64,000 bases of DNA from Massilia arenae (GTDB lineage Bacteria; Pseudomonadota; Gammaproteobacteria; Burkholderiales; Burkholderiaceae_D): contig NZ_VPFD01000023.1 of NCBI RefSeq assembly GCF_008014745.1, positions 1 through 64,000 on the forward strand. The letters are read 5' to 3'. A program made the position numbers and the translations under genes. Below are positions 8,361-17,359 of the stretch, in pieces. Below the pieces are notes generated by a model, which did not search any database, was not told where the DNA came from, and saw only the letters and a list, made by a program, of their open reading frames with translations. Positions within the stretch are counted from its first letter, which is position 1. Each line of letters begins with the position of its first letter.

Positions 8361-9272
8361 ATGCAGCAACTACTCGGAATCGCCATCGTGCTCGGCGCCG
8401 TCTTCGGCGGATTCACGATGATGGGCGGAACCTTCTCCGCGATCTTCCACCCGATCGAGATCCTGATCATCGGCGGCGCCGCCTTCGGCGCCCTGGTGCT
8501 CGGCAATCCGCGCCACGTGCTGGCCGAGATGGGCCACCAGCTCAAGAAGGTGGCGGCGCGCAAGAAGCACGACTCGGAATTCCAGCGCCAGCTGCTGCTC
8601 TTGATGTACGAACTGCTGCAGACCGCCGCCGGCGGCCTGAAAGCGCTCGACGCCCACGTCGAGGCGCCCGCCGAAAGCCCGCTGTTCCAGCGCTATCCGC
8701 TGATCCTGGAAGAGCCGAAGCTGCTGGCCTTCATCGTCGACAACTTCCGCCTGATGGCCATGGGCAAGATCAACGCCCATGAACTCGAAGGCGTGCTGGA
8801 GCAGGAACTGGAAGCCATCCACGAAGAGCTGACCCAGCCCTCGAAGTCGCTGCAGAAGATCGCCGAGGCGATGCCGGGCTTCGGCATCCTGGCCGCGGTG
8901 CTGGGCATCGTGATGGCCATGTTCTCGGTCTCGGGCGGCGCCGATTCGGGCGAGATCGCCGAGAAGGTGGGCGCGGCCATGGTCGGCACCTTCATCGGCA
9001 TCTTCTTCTGCTACGGCGTGCTGGAGCCGCTGGCCAACCTGATGAAGCAGACGGTCAACTCGGACGCCTCGACCATGGAAACGGTGAAGGTCGTGCTGTG
9101 CACCCACGTGGCCGGCAAGCCCGCCCTGCTGGCGATCGACGCCGGACGGCGCCTGATCCAACTGAACACCAAGCCCAGCTTTGCCCAGCTCGAACAGTGG
9201 ATCAACGCCATGGGCGGCGAGGACGAATCGCAGAACAAGCGGCGCCGCGGCGGCGACCGCATGACGGGGTAA
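8361..9272 (+). CDS. motA: Flagellar stator protein MotA (LafT-like)
   Basis: MotA is the multi-pass membrane part of the stator that converts ion flow into torque on FliG. The 303-residue protein has the usual four membrane segments: residues about 3-20 and 28-48, then the pair PGFGILAAVLGIVMAMFSV and VGAAMVGTFIGIFFCYGVL. Between the pairs lies the long cytoplasmic loop with LLLMYELLQTA and NFRLMAMGKINAHELE. The Pro before GFGILAAVLG corresponds to the conserved functional proline. An upstream AGAAAGG serves as ribosome site. motB follows after three bases. Confidence 0.92.
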   Translation: MQQLLGIAIVLGAVFGGFTMMGGTFSAIFHPIEILIIGGAAFGALVLGNPRHVLAEMGHQLKKVAARKKHDSEFQRQLLLLMYELLQTAAGGLKALDAHVEAPAESPLFQRYPLILEEPKLLAFIVDNFRLMAMGKINAHELEGVLEQELEAIHEELTQPSKSLQKIAEAMPGFGILAAVLGIVMAMFSVSGGADSGEIAEKVGAAMVGTFIGIFFCYGVLEPLANLMKQTVNSDASTMETVKVVLCTHVAGKPALLAIDAGRRLIQLNTKPSFAQLEQWINAMGGEDESQNKRRRGGDRMTG

Positions 9273-9275
9273 CAC

Positions 9276-10223
9276 GTGTCGAAGACCAACGACAAGCACG
9301 AATCGACCATCGTCAAGCGCGGCGGCGGCAAGCACCAGCACGACGAGCACGGCGGGGCCTGGAAGGTCGCGTTCGCCGACTTCTGCCTGGCGCTGATGGC
9401 CCTGTTCCTGGTGCTGTGGCTGATCGCCGCGCGCGAGCAGCAGAACCTGAAGGCGATCGTGCAGGACGCCACCGACAGCGGCATGCTCGAGGGCCAGGGC
9501 CAGAAGCCGGCCATCGCCAGCGAGCCGAGCGGCAGTCTGATCGAACGCTTCGAAGTGCCGCGCACCGGCAATGCCGGCACCAGCAATCCGGGCAGCCCGA
9601 GCGCACCGCGCACCGCCTACGAGACGCCGTCCGACCTGGCGGCCCTGTCGAAGGCCCTGACCGAGCTGTCGGTGAGCGCCGGACTGGCCTCGAACCTGGC
9701 GACCGTGGTCACGCCCTACGGCTTGCGCGTGATGCTGCACGACACCGACAAGCAGGGCATGTTCATGCGCGGCAGCGCGCTGCCCACCGGTCGCTTCGCG
9801 CGCCTGCTGCAGAAGATGGGGCCGCTGTTCGCCCAGATGCGCAACCAGATGCTGATCATCGGCCATACCGATTCCAGCCGCTACGCCGGTCCCGATACCG
9901 GCGGCTACTCGAACTGGGCGCTGTCGACCGACCGCGCGCTGGCCGCGCGCGCGCAACTGCTTACCGGCGGCATGCAGAGCACGACCATACTCCAGGTGGT
10001 CGGCATGGCCGACCGCGGCCCGCTGCACCCGGAAGAGCCGCTCGACGGCATGAACCGCCGCATCGAACTCCTGATCCTGACCAGCGCCCAGTCGCGCGCG
10101 GTGGCGAATATGTTCGGCGCTCCGAGCGGCCAGGGCACGGCGCTGGGCAGCGGCGCGACGGTCACCATGCCGGATGCGACGGCACTGGAAGAACTGCGCG
10201 GCCAGCTGCCGAAAACGCCATGA
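9276..10223 (+). CDS. motB: Flagellar stator protein MotB (LafU-like)
   Basis: MotB anchors the stator to peptidoglycan and carries the ion-binding Asp. The 315-residue protein starts at GTG 9276. It has one membrane helix in WKVAFADFCLALMALFLVLW, with the conserved Asp at residue 35. After the plug/linker region comes an OmpA-like peptidoglycan-binding domain (LIIGHTDSSRY, NWALSTDRALAARAQLL, VVGMADRGP, MNRRIELLIL). Side chains next to the Asp do not tell by eye whether H+ or Na+ drives it. The stop overlaps a possible early flgM start. Confidence 0.92.
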   Translation: MSKTNDKHESTIVKRGGGKHQHDEHGGAWKVAFADFCLALMALFLVLWLIAAREQQNLKAIVQDATDSGMLEGQGQKPAIASEPSGSLIERFEVPRTGNAGTSNPGSPSAPRTAYETPSDLAALSKALTELSVSAGLASNLATVVTPYGLRVMLHDTDKQGMFMRGSALPTGRFARLLQKMGPLFAQMRNQMLIIGHTDSSRYAGPDTGGYSNWALSTDRALAARAQLLTGGMQSTTILQVVGMADRGPLHPEEPLDGMNRRIELLILTSAQSRAVANMFGAPSGQGTALGSGATVTMPDATALEELRGQLPKTP

Positions 10224-10252
10224 CGATCCAAGCAAAATCCCGAGGTAACCGC

Positions 10253-10516
10253 ATGAAAATCACCGGCTCGCCCGTCTCCACCGTCACCATCGGCGCCCAG
10301 GCCGCGCCGGCGCCGGTCCAGGCCGAAGCGCCGGCCGCCCCGGCCGCCGCCCTGCAATCCGAGGTCCTGAAACCGGCCGCCGACGCCTTGCGCGCAATGC
10401 CCGACTTCGACGCCGCCCGCGTGGCCGAGCTGCGCGATGCGCTGGCGCGCGGCGAACTGCCGTTCGATCCGGGCCGCCTGGCCGGCCTGATCCAGAAATT
10501 CCACGGAGGTCGCTGA
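10253..10516 (+). CDS. flgM: Anti-sigma-28 factor FlgM
   Basis: FlgM binds and inhibits FliA until it is exported through the finished hook. The 87-residue protein begins MKITGSPVSTVTIG, a FlgM-like start. An Ala/Pro-rich linker and a C-terminal helical part follow (FDAARVAELRDALARGELPFDPGRLAGLI), which is the conserved sigma-binding region. I chose the ATG at 10253 because GAGGT lies eight bases upstream. An ATG at 10220 overlapping the motB stop would add 11 residues. The stop overlaps flgN. Here flgM is next to fliA-motAB rather than beside flgA. Confidence 0.85.
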   Translation: MKITGSPVSTVTIGAQAAPAPVQAEAPAAPAAALQSEVLKPAADALRAMPDFDAARVAELRDALARGELPFDPGRLAGLIQKFHGGR

Positions 10517-10944
10517 TGGCTACCCTGACCCGCCAGCAGGCCAATACGCTACTGCTCGAAGGCGTCCAGCGCGACCTGGGCGAAGCCACCACCATCCATA
10601 CGCTGCTGGAGAAACAGTTCGAAGCCGCGGTGCGCCACCGCAGCGCCGAGCTGACCGCGCTGGCCGATGGCCTGGCGCCCCTGCTGGAAAGCATGGAAGC
10701 GCGCCGCCAGCAGCGCCTGCAACTGGTGCGCGCCCTGCTGGGCCCGGATGCCACGATGGCGCACTACAGCGCCAGCCTGGACACGGCGGCGCGCGCAACC
10801 TTCGACGCCGCCTGGACCGAGCTGGAAACCATCGTGCGCGCCTGCAAGGAAGCGACCACCCGCAACAGCCAGTTGCTGGCAGAGCAGTATTCGGTCATGC
10901 AGCGCGTGCTGCACGGCGAGGACGAAGTCTATGCGCCACGCTGA
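10516..10944 (+). CDS. flgN: FlgN-type flagellar chaperone
   Basis: FlgN chaperones the hook-filament junction proteins FlgK and FlgL. The 142-residue, mostly helical protein starts at an ATG overlapping the flgM stop, with GGAGGT just upstream. Features consistent with FlgN are the N-terminal LLLEGVQRDLGEATTIHTLLEKQFEAA and a long helix with LVRALLGPDA. The family is poorly conserved; the strong support is its place after flgM. The next gene begins inside its last 14 bases. Confidence 0.75.
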   Translation: MATLTRQQANTLLLEGVQRDLGEATTIHTLLEKQFEAAVRHRSAELTALADGLAPLLESMEARRQQRLQLVRALLGPDATMAHYSASLDTAARATFDAAWTELETIVRACKEATTRNSQLLAEQYSVMQRVLHGEDEVYAPR

Positions 10945-11698
10945 TTTTTCGATCGCTGCCACGGCGCCGACCGCGGCCACCGCCGCTACCGCCGCTACCG
11001 CCTCCACCCGCCCGACCGCCGGCCTCGGCGGCGATGGCAGCTTCGGGCGCGTGTTCAACGAGCTGCAGGGCGAAGTGACTGCCTACATCCAGCATGGCGA
11101 CGCCGATGGCGGCGCTGCCAGCAGCCTCTCGGCCGAAGGCGCGCTGGTGCGCCTGCGCGCACGCGGCTTGATCATGGGAGAAGACGAGCAGGTGGACGGC
11201 GCCGCCGCCAGCGGCGGCGCGGCGGCCAACACGCCCGAGCAACAGGCCTTTTTGGATAGCATCGCGCCCTGGGCGCGCCAGGCCGCCGATCGCCTGGGCG
11301 TGGCGCCCGAGCTGGTCCAGGCCCATGCGGCGCTCGAATCGGGCTGGGGCCAGCGTCCGCTGCGCACCGCCGACGGCGCGAGCAGCCACAACCTGTTCGG
11401 GATCAAGGCCGGCGCCAGCTGGCAAGGCGCGACCGGCGACTCGACCACCACCGAATACATCAATGGCGCGGCGCTCAAGACGCGCGAACGGTTCCGCGCC
11501 TACCCGGACGCGGCCAGCGCCTTCCAGGACTACGCCCGCGTACTGACCGACAATCCGCGCTACCGCGCCGCCCTGAATACCGGCAACGACGCCCAGGCCT
11601 TCGCCCAGGGCCTGGCGCGCGGCGGCTATGCGACCGATCCCGGCTACGCGGCCAAGCTGGCCCGCATCGCGGGCAGCCTGCAGGGGACCGGCGAGTGA
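10931..11698 (+). CDS. Free-standing flagellar glucosaminidase (C-terminal half of a split FlgJ)
   Basis: A 255-residue protein whose C-terminal 150 residues are a GH73-type N-acetylglucosaminidase domain as in the C-terminal half of FlgJ: ELVQAHAALESGWGQRPL (probable catalytic Glu136), SSHNLFGIKAGASWQG, TTEYINGA and a closing QGLARGGYATDPGYAAKLARI. The N-terminal 95 residues are Ala/Thr/Gly-rich and carry no recognisable rod-binding domain. The rod-binding half is encoded separately at 18469-18825. The likely role is opening peptidoglycan for the rod. The start ATG 10931 lies within the flgN end. It converges with flgA, leaving four bases between the two genes. Confidence 0.85.
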   Translation: MRHADFSIAATAPTAATAATAATASTRPTAGLGGDGSFGRVFNELQGEVTAYIQHGDADGGAASSLSAEGALVRLRARGLIMGEDEQVDGAAASGGAAANTPEQQAFLDSIAPWARQAADRLGVAPELVQAHAALESGWGQRPLRTADGASSHNLFGIKAGASWQGATGDSTTTEYINGAALKTRERFRAYPDAASAFQDYARVLTDNPRYRAALNTGNDAQAFAQGLARGGYATDPGYAAKLARIAGSLQGTGE

Positions 11699-11702
11699 AG
11701 GC

Positions 11703-12410
11703 TTATTCGCCCAGCGGCATGTCGAGCGGCTGCACGGCGCCGGCGTCCAGCACCCGCATGCGCACGACCTGCCCGCTGGCGTTGTTCTTGACCCGCACCA
11801 CGGCGCCGCGCGCGCCGGCGTCGAGCGCCTCGCCCGCCATGCTGACCTCGATGCCGTCCTGGCGCGCCGTCATGACCACTGCGTCGCCGCGCTTGACGAC
11901 GATTGGCGCCACCAGCTGGCTGGCGCGCAAGACCTCGCCCGCGCGCAGGCTGCGCCGGCTTGACTGGCCCACGGCTTCATCGAGCATGCCGATCGGGTCG
12001 CGCACATTGGTGATGTCGCGCCGCTCGAGCGCGACGTCGGCTTCGGAAAGTTCGCGGTTGGCCGCCACCGGGGCCGCCGTCACCGCCACGAGCGCCGAGA
12101 CCCGCGCGCGCACCACGAAGTCATGGCGCCAGCCCTTGCCGTCCGGGCAGCGCGCGACGAAACGCATGCGCGCCGGCTGGCGCGTATCGATCGCCTCGAT
12201 GCTGGCCTCGCCCTTGCATACCGGCGCCGGCCGGCTGCTGGCCACCGTCAGGTCGAACTGCGGATCGCCCAGCCCGATCGCGTCGGCGCCCCGCTCGAGC
12301 TGCGCGCGCGCGGCGTCTTCTATCTGTACGGAAAGAGTTTGCGCCGACGATGCTGTGGCGCACAACAGACAGGTTACAATACTAAGAGTTGCCTTACGGA
12401 AAGCAATCAT
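11703..12410 (-). CDS. flgA: P-ring assembly chaperone FlgA
   Basis: FlgA is a periplasmic chaperone for P-ring protein FlgI. The 235-residue protein has a Sec signal peptide (MIAFRKATLSIVTCLLCATA, cleavage probably after SSA at residue 23). The C-terminal SAF-like region is typical: VAANRELSEADVALERRDI, RRSLRAGEVLRASQLV, and a closing segment with GEALDAGARGAVVRVKNNASG. It is the only minus-strand gene in the flagellar locus, divergent from flgB across 68 bases and convergent with the glucosaminidase gene. Confidence 0.9.
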   Translation of the reverse strand: MIAFRKATLSIVTCLLCATASSAQTLSVQIEDAARAQLERGADAIGLGDPQFDLTVASSRPAPVCKGEASIEAIDTRQPARMRFVARCPDGKGWRHDFVVRARVSALVAVTAAPVAANRELSEADVALERRDITNVRDPIGMLDEAVGQSSRRSLRAGEVLRASQLVAPIVVKRGDAVVMTARQDGIEVSMAGEALDAGARGAVVRVKNNASGQVVRMRVLDAGAVQPLDMPLGE

Positions 12411-12478
12411 TGGACAATACGGGTCAGGCGAAAAGACCCATTCTAACCAAACTCACTGCAGTCCACCGGAGAATCGCC

Positions 12479-12838
12479 ATGTCGATTAATTTCAAGGAAG
12501 CCCTCGGCGTCAGCGCCGACGCGCTACAACTGCGCGCCGAACGCACCCGTGTGCTGGCCGCGAACATCGCCAACGAGAGCACGCCGGGCTACACCGCGCG
12601 CGACATGGATTTCGCCAGCGTGATGCAGGCTCGGATGGATGCCGAGGATGGCGCCCCGACCCTGTCCGAGGATGGCCCCCTGTACCGCGTACCGTTTCAC
12701 CCGAGCGCCGACGGCAATACCGTCGAGATCGGCGTCGAGCAGGCGGCGTTCTCGCAGAACGCCTCCGATTTCCAGACCAGCCTGACCTTCATCAATATGA
12801 AGCTGCGCGGCCTGAACAAAGCCATCACTGGCCAATAA
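12479..12838 (+). CDS. flgB: Flagellar rod protein FlgB
   Basis: FlgB is a proximal rod protein. The 119-residue sequence has the rod/hook N-terminal signature (LRAERTRVLAANIANESTPGYTARDMDF) and the C-terminal helix that packs in the rod core (FQTSLTFINMKLRGLNKAIT). I chose the ATG at 12479, with CCGGAG about ten bases upstream; an upstream in-frame codon would add 30 residues overlapping flgA and does not resemble the family. It opens the flgB-to-flgL run, so a promoter is expected in the 68-base flgA-flgB gap. Confidence 0.92.
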   Translation: MSINFKEALGVSADALQLRAERTRVLAANIANESTPGYTARDMDFASVMQARMDAEDGAPTLSEDGPLYRVPFHPSADGNTVEIGVEQAAFSQNASDFQTSLTFINMKLRGLNKAITGQ

Positions 12839-12848
12839 GGAGCGCTGA

Positions 12849-13253
12849 ATGGGTTTCAAAGACATTTCCCTGATCGCCGGCTCGGCCATGGCGGCCCAGA
12901 CCGTGCGCATGAACACGATCGCCAGCAACCTGGCCAATGCAAATGCCTCGGCCACCACGGAAGCCGAGGCCTACCGCGCAAGGAAGCCCGTGTTTGCGGC
13001 CATGCTCGACGGCGAAGGCGTGGCCAAGGTGCAGGTGCTGGACGTGGTGCAATCGAGCGAGCCGCTGCGCCGCATGCACGAGCCTGATAATCCTTTGGCC
13101 GACGCCGACGGCATGGTGTATTACGCCAACGTGAATGAAGTGGCCGAAATGGCCGATATGATGGCCGCCTCGCGCGCCTTTGAAACGAACGTCGAGGTCA
13201 TGGGCCGCATCAAGTCGATGCAGCAGTCCCTGATCCGCATGGGAGAAAGCTGA
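12849..13253 (+). CDS. flgC: Flagellar rod protein FlgC
   Basis: FlgC is a proximal rod protein that co-assembles with FlgB, FlgF and FlgG. The 134-residue protein shows the rod signature at the start (AAQTVRMNTIASNLANANASATTEAEAYRARKPVF), the segment EPDNPLADADGMVYYANVNEVAEMADMMAASRAF and a C-terminal helix with MGRIKSMQQSLIRMGE. Length and motifs are normal. It starts ten bases after flgB, with AGGAG in that gap. Confidence 0.95.
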   Translation: MGFKDISLIAGSAMAAQTVRMNTIASNLANANASATTEAEAYRARKPVFAAMLDGEGVAKVQVLDVVQSSEPLRRMHEPDNPLADADGMVYYANVNEVAEMADMMAASRAFETNVEVMGRIKSMQQSLIRMGES

Positions 13254-13255
13254 TC

Positions 13256-13939
13256 ATGGTTACATCCACCAATGGCTTCGGCTTCAACAGCAATTACAGC
13301 AATACCAGCGACCGTCCGGCCGGCGTGCCGATGAGCGAGAACAAGGACATGTTCACCAAGCTGCTGGTGGCCCAGATCCGCAACCAGGATCCGCTGGCGC
13401 CATCCGATCCGGCCACCTTCGTGAACCAGCTGTCGCAGCTGTCGCAGACCGAGGCGCTGGAAAACATGACCCAGACCACCGCCGCCAGCGCCGCCATGCT
13501 GCAAAGCCTGCAGGTGCTGACGATGGGCGGCCAGGTCGGCAGCCTGGTCTCGGTCGAGACCAAGAGCGTGCAACTGGACGATACGCCGATCACCGGCAGC
13601 GTGCAGCTGGAAGGCGCCAGCACCCTCACCCATGTCGTGCTGAAGGACATCGCAGGCAAGGAGACCACGATCGAACTGCCGCCGCACGGCATCGGCGGCC
13701 AGGAATTCACGATCGATCCGGTCAAGCTCGGCCTGCCTCCCGGCAAGTACAGCATCGCCGCCAAGTCCTCGGACGAGACCGCGCCGGCGGTCGAGATCAA
13801 GGGCCGCCTGAACAATGTGCGCCTCGATTCGAGCGGCGGCATCCTGATGCATGTGGCCGGCGTCGGCGAAGTCGAGCCGGGCTGGATCACGGGCTTCCAC
13901 GGTAAAGACAAATCCGCCGACCTGGCGTTCACCAACTAA
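13256..13939 (+). CDS. flgD: Hook-capping protein FlgD
   Basis: FlgD is the scaffold that caps the growing hook. The 227-residue protein has the conserved N-terminal part MFTKLLVAQIRNQDPLAPSD, FVNQLSQLSQTEALENM and LQVLTMGGQVGSLVSVE. A C-terminal FlgD Ig-like/Tudor region follows (HVVLKDIAGKETTIELPPHG, ending in GWITGFHGKD). It starts two bases after flgC and is followed closely by flgE, the normal order. Confidence 0.93.
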   Translation: MVTSTNGFGFNSNYSNTSDRPAGVPMSENKDMFTKLLVAQIRNQDPLAPSDPATFVNQLSQLSQTEALENMTQTTAASAAMLQSLQVLTMGGQVGSLVSVETKSVQLDDTPITGSVQLEGASTLTHVVLKDIAGKETTIELPPHGIGGQEFTIDPVKLGLPPGKYSIAAKSSDETAPAVEIKGRLNNVRLDSSGGILMHVAGVGEVEPGWITGFHGKDKSADLAFTN

Positions 13940-13953
13940 ACAAAGGATTCCCC

Positions 13954-15150
13954 ATGAGCTTCAATATCGCCCTGTCGGGCATCCAGGCCATCAACGAGCA
14001 GCTGAACACCCTGTCGAACAATATCGCCAACGCCGGCACCTACGGCTTCAAGAGCAGCCGCGCCAACTTCTCGTCGGTGTATGCGGGTGAGCAGGCCAAT
14101 GGCGTGCAGGTCGGCTCGCTGACCCAGAACATCGGCCAGAACGGCAGCCTGCAGACCACCGGCCGCGGCCTCGACGCCGCCATCCTCGGCCGCGGCTTCT
14201 TCACCAGTCGCGACGCCCAGGGCGTGGTCTCGTACTCGCGGGTCGGCATCTTCAACACCAATGCCGACGGCTTCCTGGTCGATGCCACCGGCAAGCGCGT
14301 GCAGGGTTATGGCCCGACCCAGAACGGCGTCATGGGCACCATGGGCGACATCGCTATCCCGACTGGCCAGATTCCGGCCCAGGCCAGCACCCGCGTAGCC
14401 TACACCGGCAATATGTCGGATGACTGGCAGACGCCGGCTGGCGCCTTCGATATGGCCGATGCCAATACCTACAATATGGTCAAGCAATCGGTCGCCTATG
14501 ACTCGCTCGGCAACCAGCACACAATTTCGCAATACTTCGTCAAGGCTCCTCTGGGCGCGCCTCCTGCCCTACCAACCGTCAACGTCTACTACAGCGTCGA
14601 CGGCGGCGCGACTGGTGCCGCGCACCCGCTGGGTTTTGACCTCAATGGCCAGATCAGCACCGGCATGACCAGCCCGAATATCCCCATCACGGCGCCGGGC
14701 GCGGCTGCCCTTGCCATCAATATCGACTACTCCAACACCACCAAGTTCGCCGGCGAAGCCACCACCACCACCAACCGCGCCGACGGCTATGCTTCGGGCA
14801 CCTTCGTCGGCGTGGAACTGGCCGAGAACGGCTCGATCGTCGCGAAGTACAGCAACGAGCAGCAGCAGGTCGTGGGCACCGTGGCGATCGCCACCTTCCC
14901 CGACGAAGGCAGCCTGGTGCCGACCAGCGACACCACCTGGGTCGCCAACGCCAACTCGGGCGCGCCGCTGTACACCACCCCGGGCACCGGCCTGGCCGGC
15001 AAGCTGTCCAAGGGTTCGCTGGAAGGCTCGAACGTGGACATCACCTCGGAACTGGTCGGCCTGATGACCTCGCAGCGCAACTACCAGGCCAACTCGAAGG
15101 TGATCACCGCCGAGAACCAGATGATGCAGTCGCTGATGCAGGCGCTGTAA
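13954..15150 (+). CDS. flgE: Flagellar hook protein FlgE
   Basis: FlgE polymerises into the hook. The 398-residue protein has the axial N-terminal signature (IALSGIQAINEQLNTLSNNIANAGTYGFKSSR), the FlgE middle region (GRGFFTSRDAQGVVSYSRVGIF, SYDSLGNQHTISQYFVK) and the C-terminal LEGSNVDITSELVGLMTSQRNYQANSKVI. Length is about that of E. coli FlgE (402). A clear purine-rich ribosome site (AAAGGA) stands before the ATG. Confidence 0.95.
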   Translation: MSFNIALSGIQAINEQLNTLSNNIANAGTYGFKSSRANFSSVYAGEQANGVQVGSLTQNIGQNGSLQTTGRGLDAAILGRGFFTSRDAQGVVSYSRVGIFNTNADGFLVDATGKRVQGYGPTQNGVMGTMGDIAIPTGQIPAQASTRVAYTGNMSDDWQTPAGAFDMADANTYNMVKQSVAYDSLGNQHTISQYFVKAPLGAPPALPTVNVYYSVDGGATGAAHPLGFDLNGQISTGMTSPNIPITAPGAAALAINIDYSNTTKFAGEATTTTNRADGYASGTFVGVELAENGSIVAKYSNEQQQVVGTVAIATFPDEGSLVPTSDTTWVANANSGAPLYTTPGTGLAGKLSKGSLEGSNVDITSELVGLMTSQRNYQANSKVITAENQMMQSLMQAL

Positions 15151-15157
15151 GCGGCAT

Positions 15158-15883
15158 ATGGACAAGTTCATCTTCACCGCCGTCAGCGGCGCCCAGCGCA
15201 CCCTGCAAGCGCAGCAGGTGCGCGCCAACAACCTGGCCAATGCCGATACCCCGGGCTTTCGCGCCAATATCGAACTGGCGTCGGTACAGGCGCTGGCCGG
15301 CTACGGCTACGACGACGTGCACCTGTCGCGCACCGAGGCCGATGCCGTCTCGACCCGCAACGGCACGGTGCGCGACACCGGCCGCGCGCTGGACGTCGCC
15401 GTCAACGGCAACGGCTACCTGGCGGTGGAGTGGAACGAAGGCGAAGCCTATACCCGCGCCGGCGCGATCGCCATCGACGCCAACGGCGCGCTGTCGGTGG
15501 CGGGGCGGCCGCTGCTGGGCGAAGGCGGGCCGATCGTGCTGCCGCCGCACACCGCAGTCGACATCGCCAAGGACGGCACGATCTCGATCATGCCCGAAGG
15601 CGGCACCATCACCCAGATCATCGACCGCCTGCGCCTGGTCAGTGCCGAAGGCGGGCAGCTGGCCAAGAACGAGGCCGGCCTGATCGTGCCGCGCGACGGC
15701 GAACCGCTGGCGGCCGATCCGAACGTCACCGTGCGCGGCCGCGCGCTGGAAGGCAGCAATGTCTCGGCGGTGGAAGAAATGGTTGCCGTGATGAGCCTGA
15801 ACCGCAGCTTCGAGATGCAGATGAAGATGTTCAAGGCCAGCGACAGCATGAACGAGTCGGGCAACCGGCTCCTCGGCGCATAA
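15158..15883 (+). CDS. flgF: Flagellar rod protein FlgF
   Basis: FlgF is a proximal rod protein. The 241-residue protein has VSGAQRTLQAQQVRANNLANADTPGFRANI at the N-terminus, the core segment RDTGRALDVAVNGNGYLAVEW typical of FlgF/FlgG, and the C-terminal ALEGSNVSAVEEMVAVMSLNRSFEMQMKMFKASD. It differs from the neighbouring FlgG in lacking the longer middle insert. It lies seven bases after flgE. Confidence 0.93.
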   Translation: MDKFIFTAVSGAQRTLQAQQVRANNLANADTPGFRANIELASVQALAGYGYDDVHLSRTEADAVSTRNGTVRDTGRALDVAVNGNGYLAVEWNEGEAYTRAGAIAIDANGALSVAGRPLLGEGGPIVLPPHTAVDIAKDGTISIMPEGGTITQIIDRLRLVSAEGGQLAKNEAGLIVPRDGEPLAADPNVTVRGRALEGSNVSAVEEMVAVMSLNRSFEMQMKMFKASDSMNESGNRLLGA

Positions 15884-15912
15884 GCGTCGGCACACTCAAC
15901 TAGGGAGCAACC

Positions 15913-16698
15913 ATGAATCCAGCAATGTGGATCAGCAAGACCGGCGTGCAGGCGCAAGACGCCAAGCTGCAGGCGATCGCCAATAACCTGGCCAACGTCA
16001 ACACCGTCGGCTTCAAGCGCGACCGCGTCGTGTTCGAAGATCTGTTCTACCAGGTCGACGCCCAGCCGGGCGCCCAGAACGCGGACAACACCGTCAACGG
16101 CGGCGTCCAGCTCGGCAACGGCGTGCGCGTGGTCGGCACCCAGAAGGCCTTCACCGACGGCAGCCTGCAGACCACCAGCCAGCCGCTCGACGTCGCCATC
16201 TCGGGCGCCGGCTTCCTGCAGGTGCTGCGTCCGAACGGCGAACCGGCCTACACCCGCGCCGGGCAGCTGAAGGTCGATCCGAACGGCACCCTGACCAATG
16301 CCCAGGGCCTGGCCATCGTGCCGCAGATCACGATTCCGCAAACCGCGCAGCGCGTGACCATCGGCGAAAACGGCGTGGTCTCGGTGACCTTCGCCAACCA
16401 GCCGAATCCGCAAGAGGTCGGCCAGATCAACCTGACCGGCTTCATCAACCCGACGGGCCTGCTGGCCCTGGGCGACAACCTGTTCCAGGAAACCGCCGCC
16501 AGCGGCGCGCCCAACGAAGGCCGTCCGGGCGACGACGCTTTCGGCCAGCTCAAGCAGGGTATGCTGGAAGGCTCGAACGTGCAGGTGGTCGAAGAAATGG
16601 TCGACATGATCGCCGCCCAGCGCACCTACGAGATGAACACCAAGGTGCTGTCGGCGGCCGACAATATGCTGCAATACCTGTCGCAGGCGGCGCGCTGA
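15913..16698 (+). CDS. flgG: Flagellar distal rod protein FlgG
   Basis: FlgG forms the distal rod. The 261-residue protein (E. coli 260) has [34 protein letters not shown], the segment [37 protein letters not shown] and the C-terminal [34 protein letters not shown]. An AGGGAG ribosome site precedes the ATG. The stop overlaps the first base of flgH (TGATG). Confidence 0.96.
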   Translation: MNPAMWISKTGVQAQDAKLQAIANNLANVNTVGFKRDRVVFEDLFYQVDAQPGAQNADNTVNGGVQLGNGVRVVGTQKAFTDGSLQTTSQPLDVAISGAGFLQVLRPNGEPAYTRAGQLKVDPNGTLTNAQGLAIVPQITIPQTAQRVTIGENGVVSVTFANQPNPQEVGQINLTGFINPTGLLALGDNLFQETAASGAPNEGRPGDDAFGQLKQGMLEGSNVQVVEEMVDMIAAQRTYEMNTKVLSAADNMLQYLSQAAR

Positions 16699-17351
16699 TG
16701 AAACTGCCCGCCGCCCTGCTGTGCGTCCTGCTGCTGGCCGGCTGCGCCTCGCCGGCGCAGGTCGCCATGCGCGACGACGACGACGACCACATGCCGCTGC
16801 AGCGCATGACGCGCGGCGGCGTCTCGGGCGGCGTGTTTACCGCCGACACCGTCTCGCTGACCTCGGACAGCCGCGCCTACCGCGTGGGCGACGCCGTCAC
16901 CGTGATCCTGCAAGAGACCACCCAGGCCAGCAAGCGCGCCGGCACCAGCATTTCCAAGGGCTCGTCGATCGGTATTTCCCCTCTCGCGGCGCTGGGCAAG
17001 GTCTACGACAAGGCCGCGATCGATATCAGCGCCGACCGCGATTTCCAGGGCGACGCCACCAGCACCCAGCAGAACGCCCTGTCCGGCTCGCTGACCGTGA
17101 TCGTGCAGGAAGTGCTGCCCAACGGCCTGTTGCGCGTGGCCGGCGAAAAGAACCTGATGCTGAACCAGGGCGAGGAATTCGTGCGCCTGAAGGGCTTCGT
17201 GCGCGCGGCCGATGTCGACGCCGACAACCGCGTGTCGTCGCTGCGCGTGGCCAATGCCCGCATCGCCTATTCGGCGCGCGGCGCGCTGGCCGACGCCAAC
17301 CAGCCGGGCTGGCTGACGCGCTTCTTCAACAGCCCCCTGATGCCGTTCTGA
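16698..17351 (+). CDS. flgH: Flagellar L-ring lipoprotein FlgH
   Basis: FlgH builds the outer-membrane L ring. The 217-residue protein has a lipoprotein signal with lipobox LLAGC (acylated Cys16). The mature part shows [74 protein letters not shown] and the closing [31 protein letters not shown], all diagnostic. The start overlaps the flgG stop, and flgI follows nine bases after. Confidence 0.95.
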   Translation: MKLPAALLCVLLLAGCASPAQVAMRDDDDDHMPLQRMTRGGVSGGVFTADTVSLTSDSRAYRVGDAVTVILQETTQASKRAGTSISKGSSIGISPLAALGKVYDKAAIDISADRDFQGDATSTQQNALSGSLTVIVQEVLPNGLLRVAGEKNLMLNQGEEFVRLKGFVRAADVDADNRVSSLRVANARIAYSARGALADANQPGWLTRFFNSPLMPF

Positions 17352-17359
17352 GGACAACC

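Noticed and set aside
8370-10235. A 621-codon open frame on the - strand opposite motA/motB
   Set aside because: Antisense shadow, rich in His/Arg/Gln as expected from reversed high-GC codons; motA and motB are clear on the other strand.
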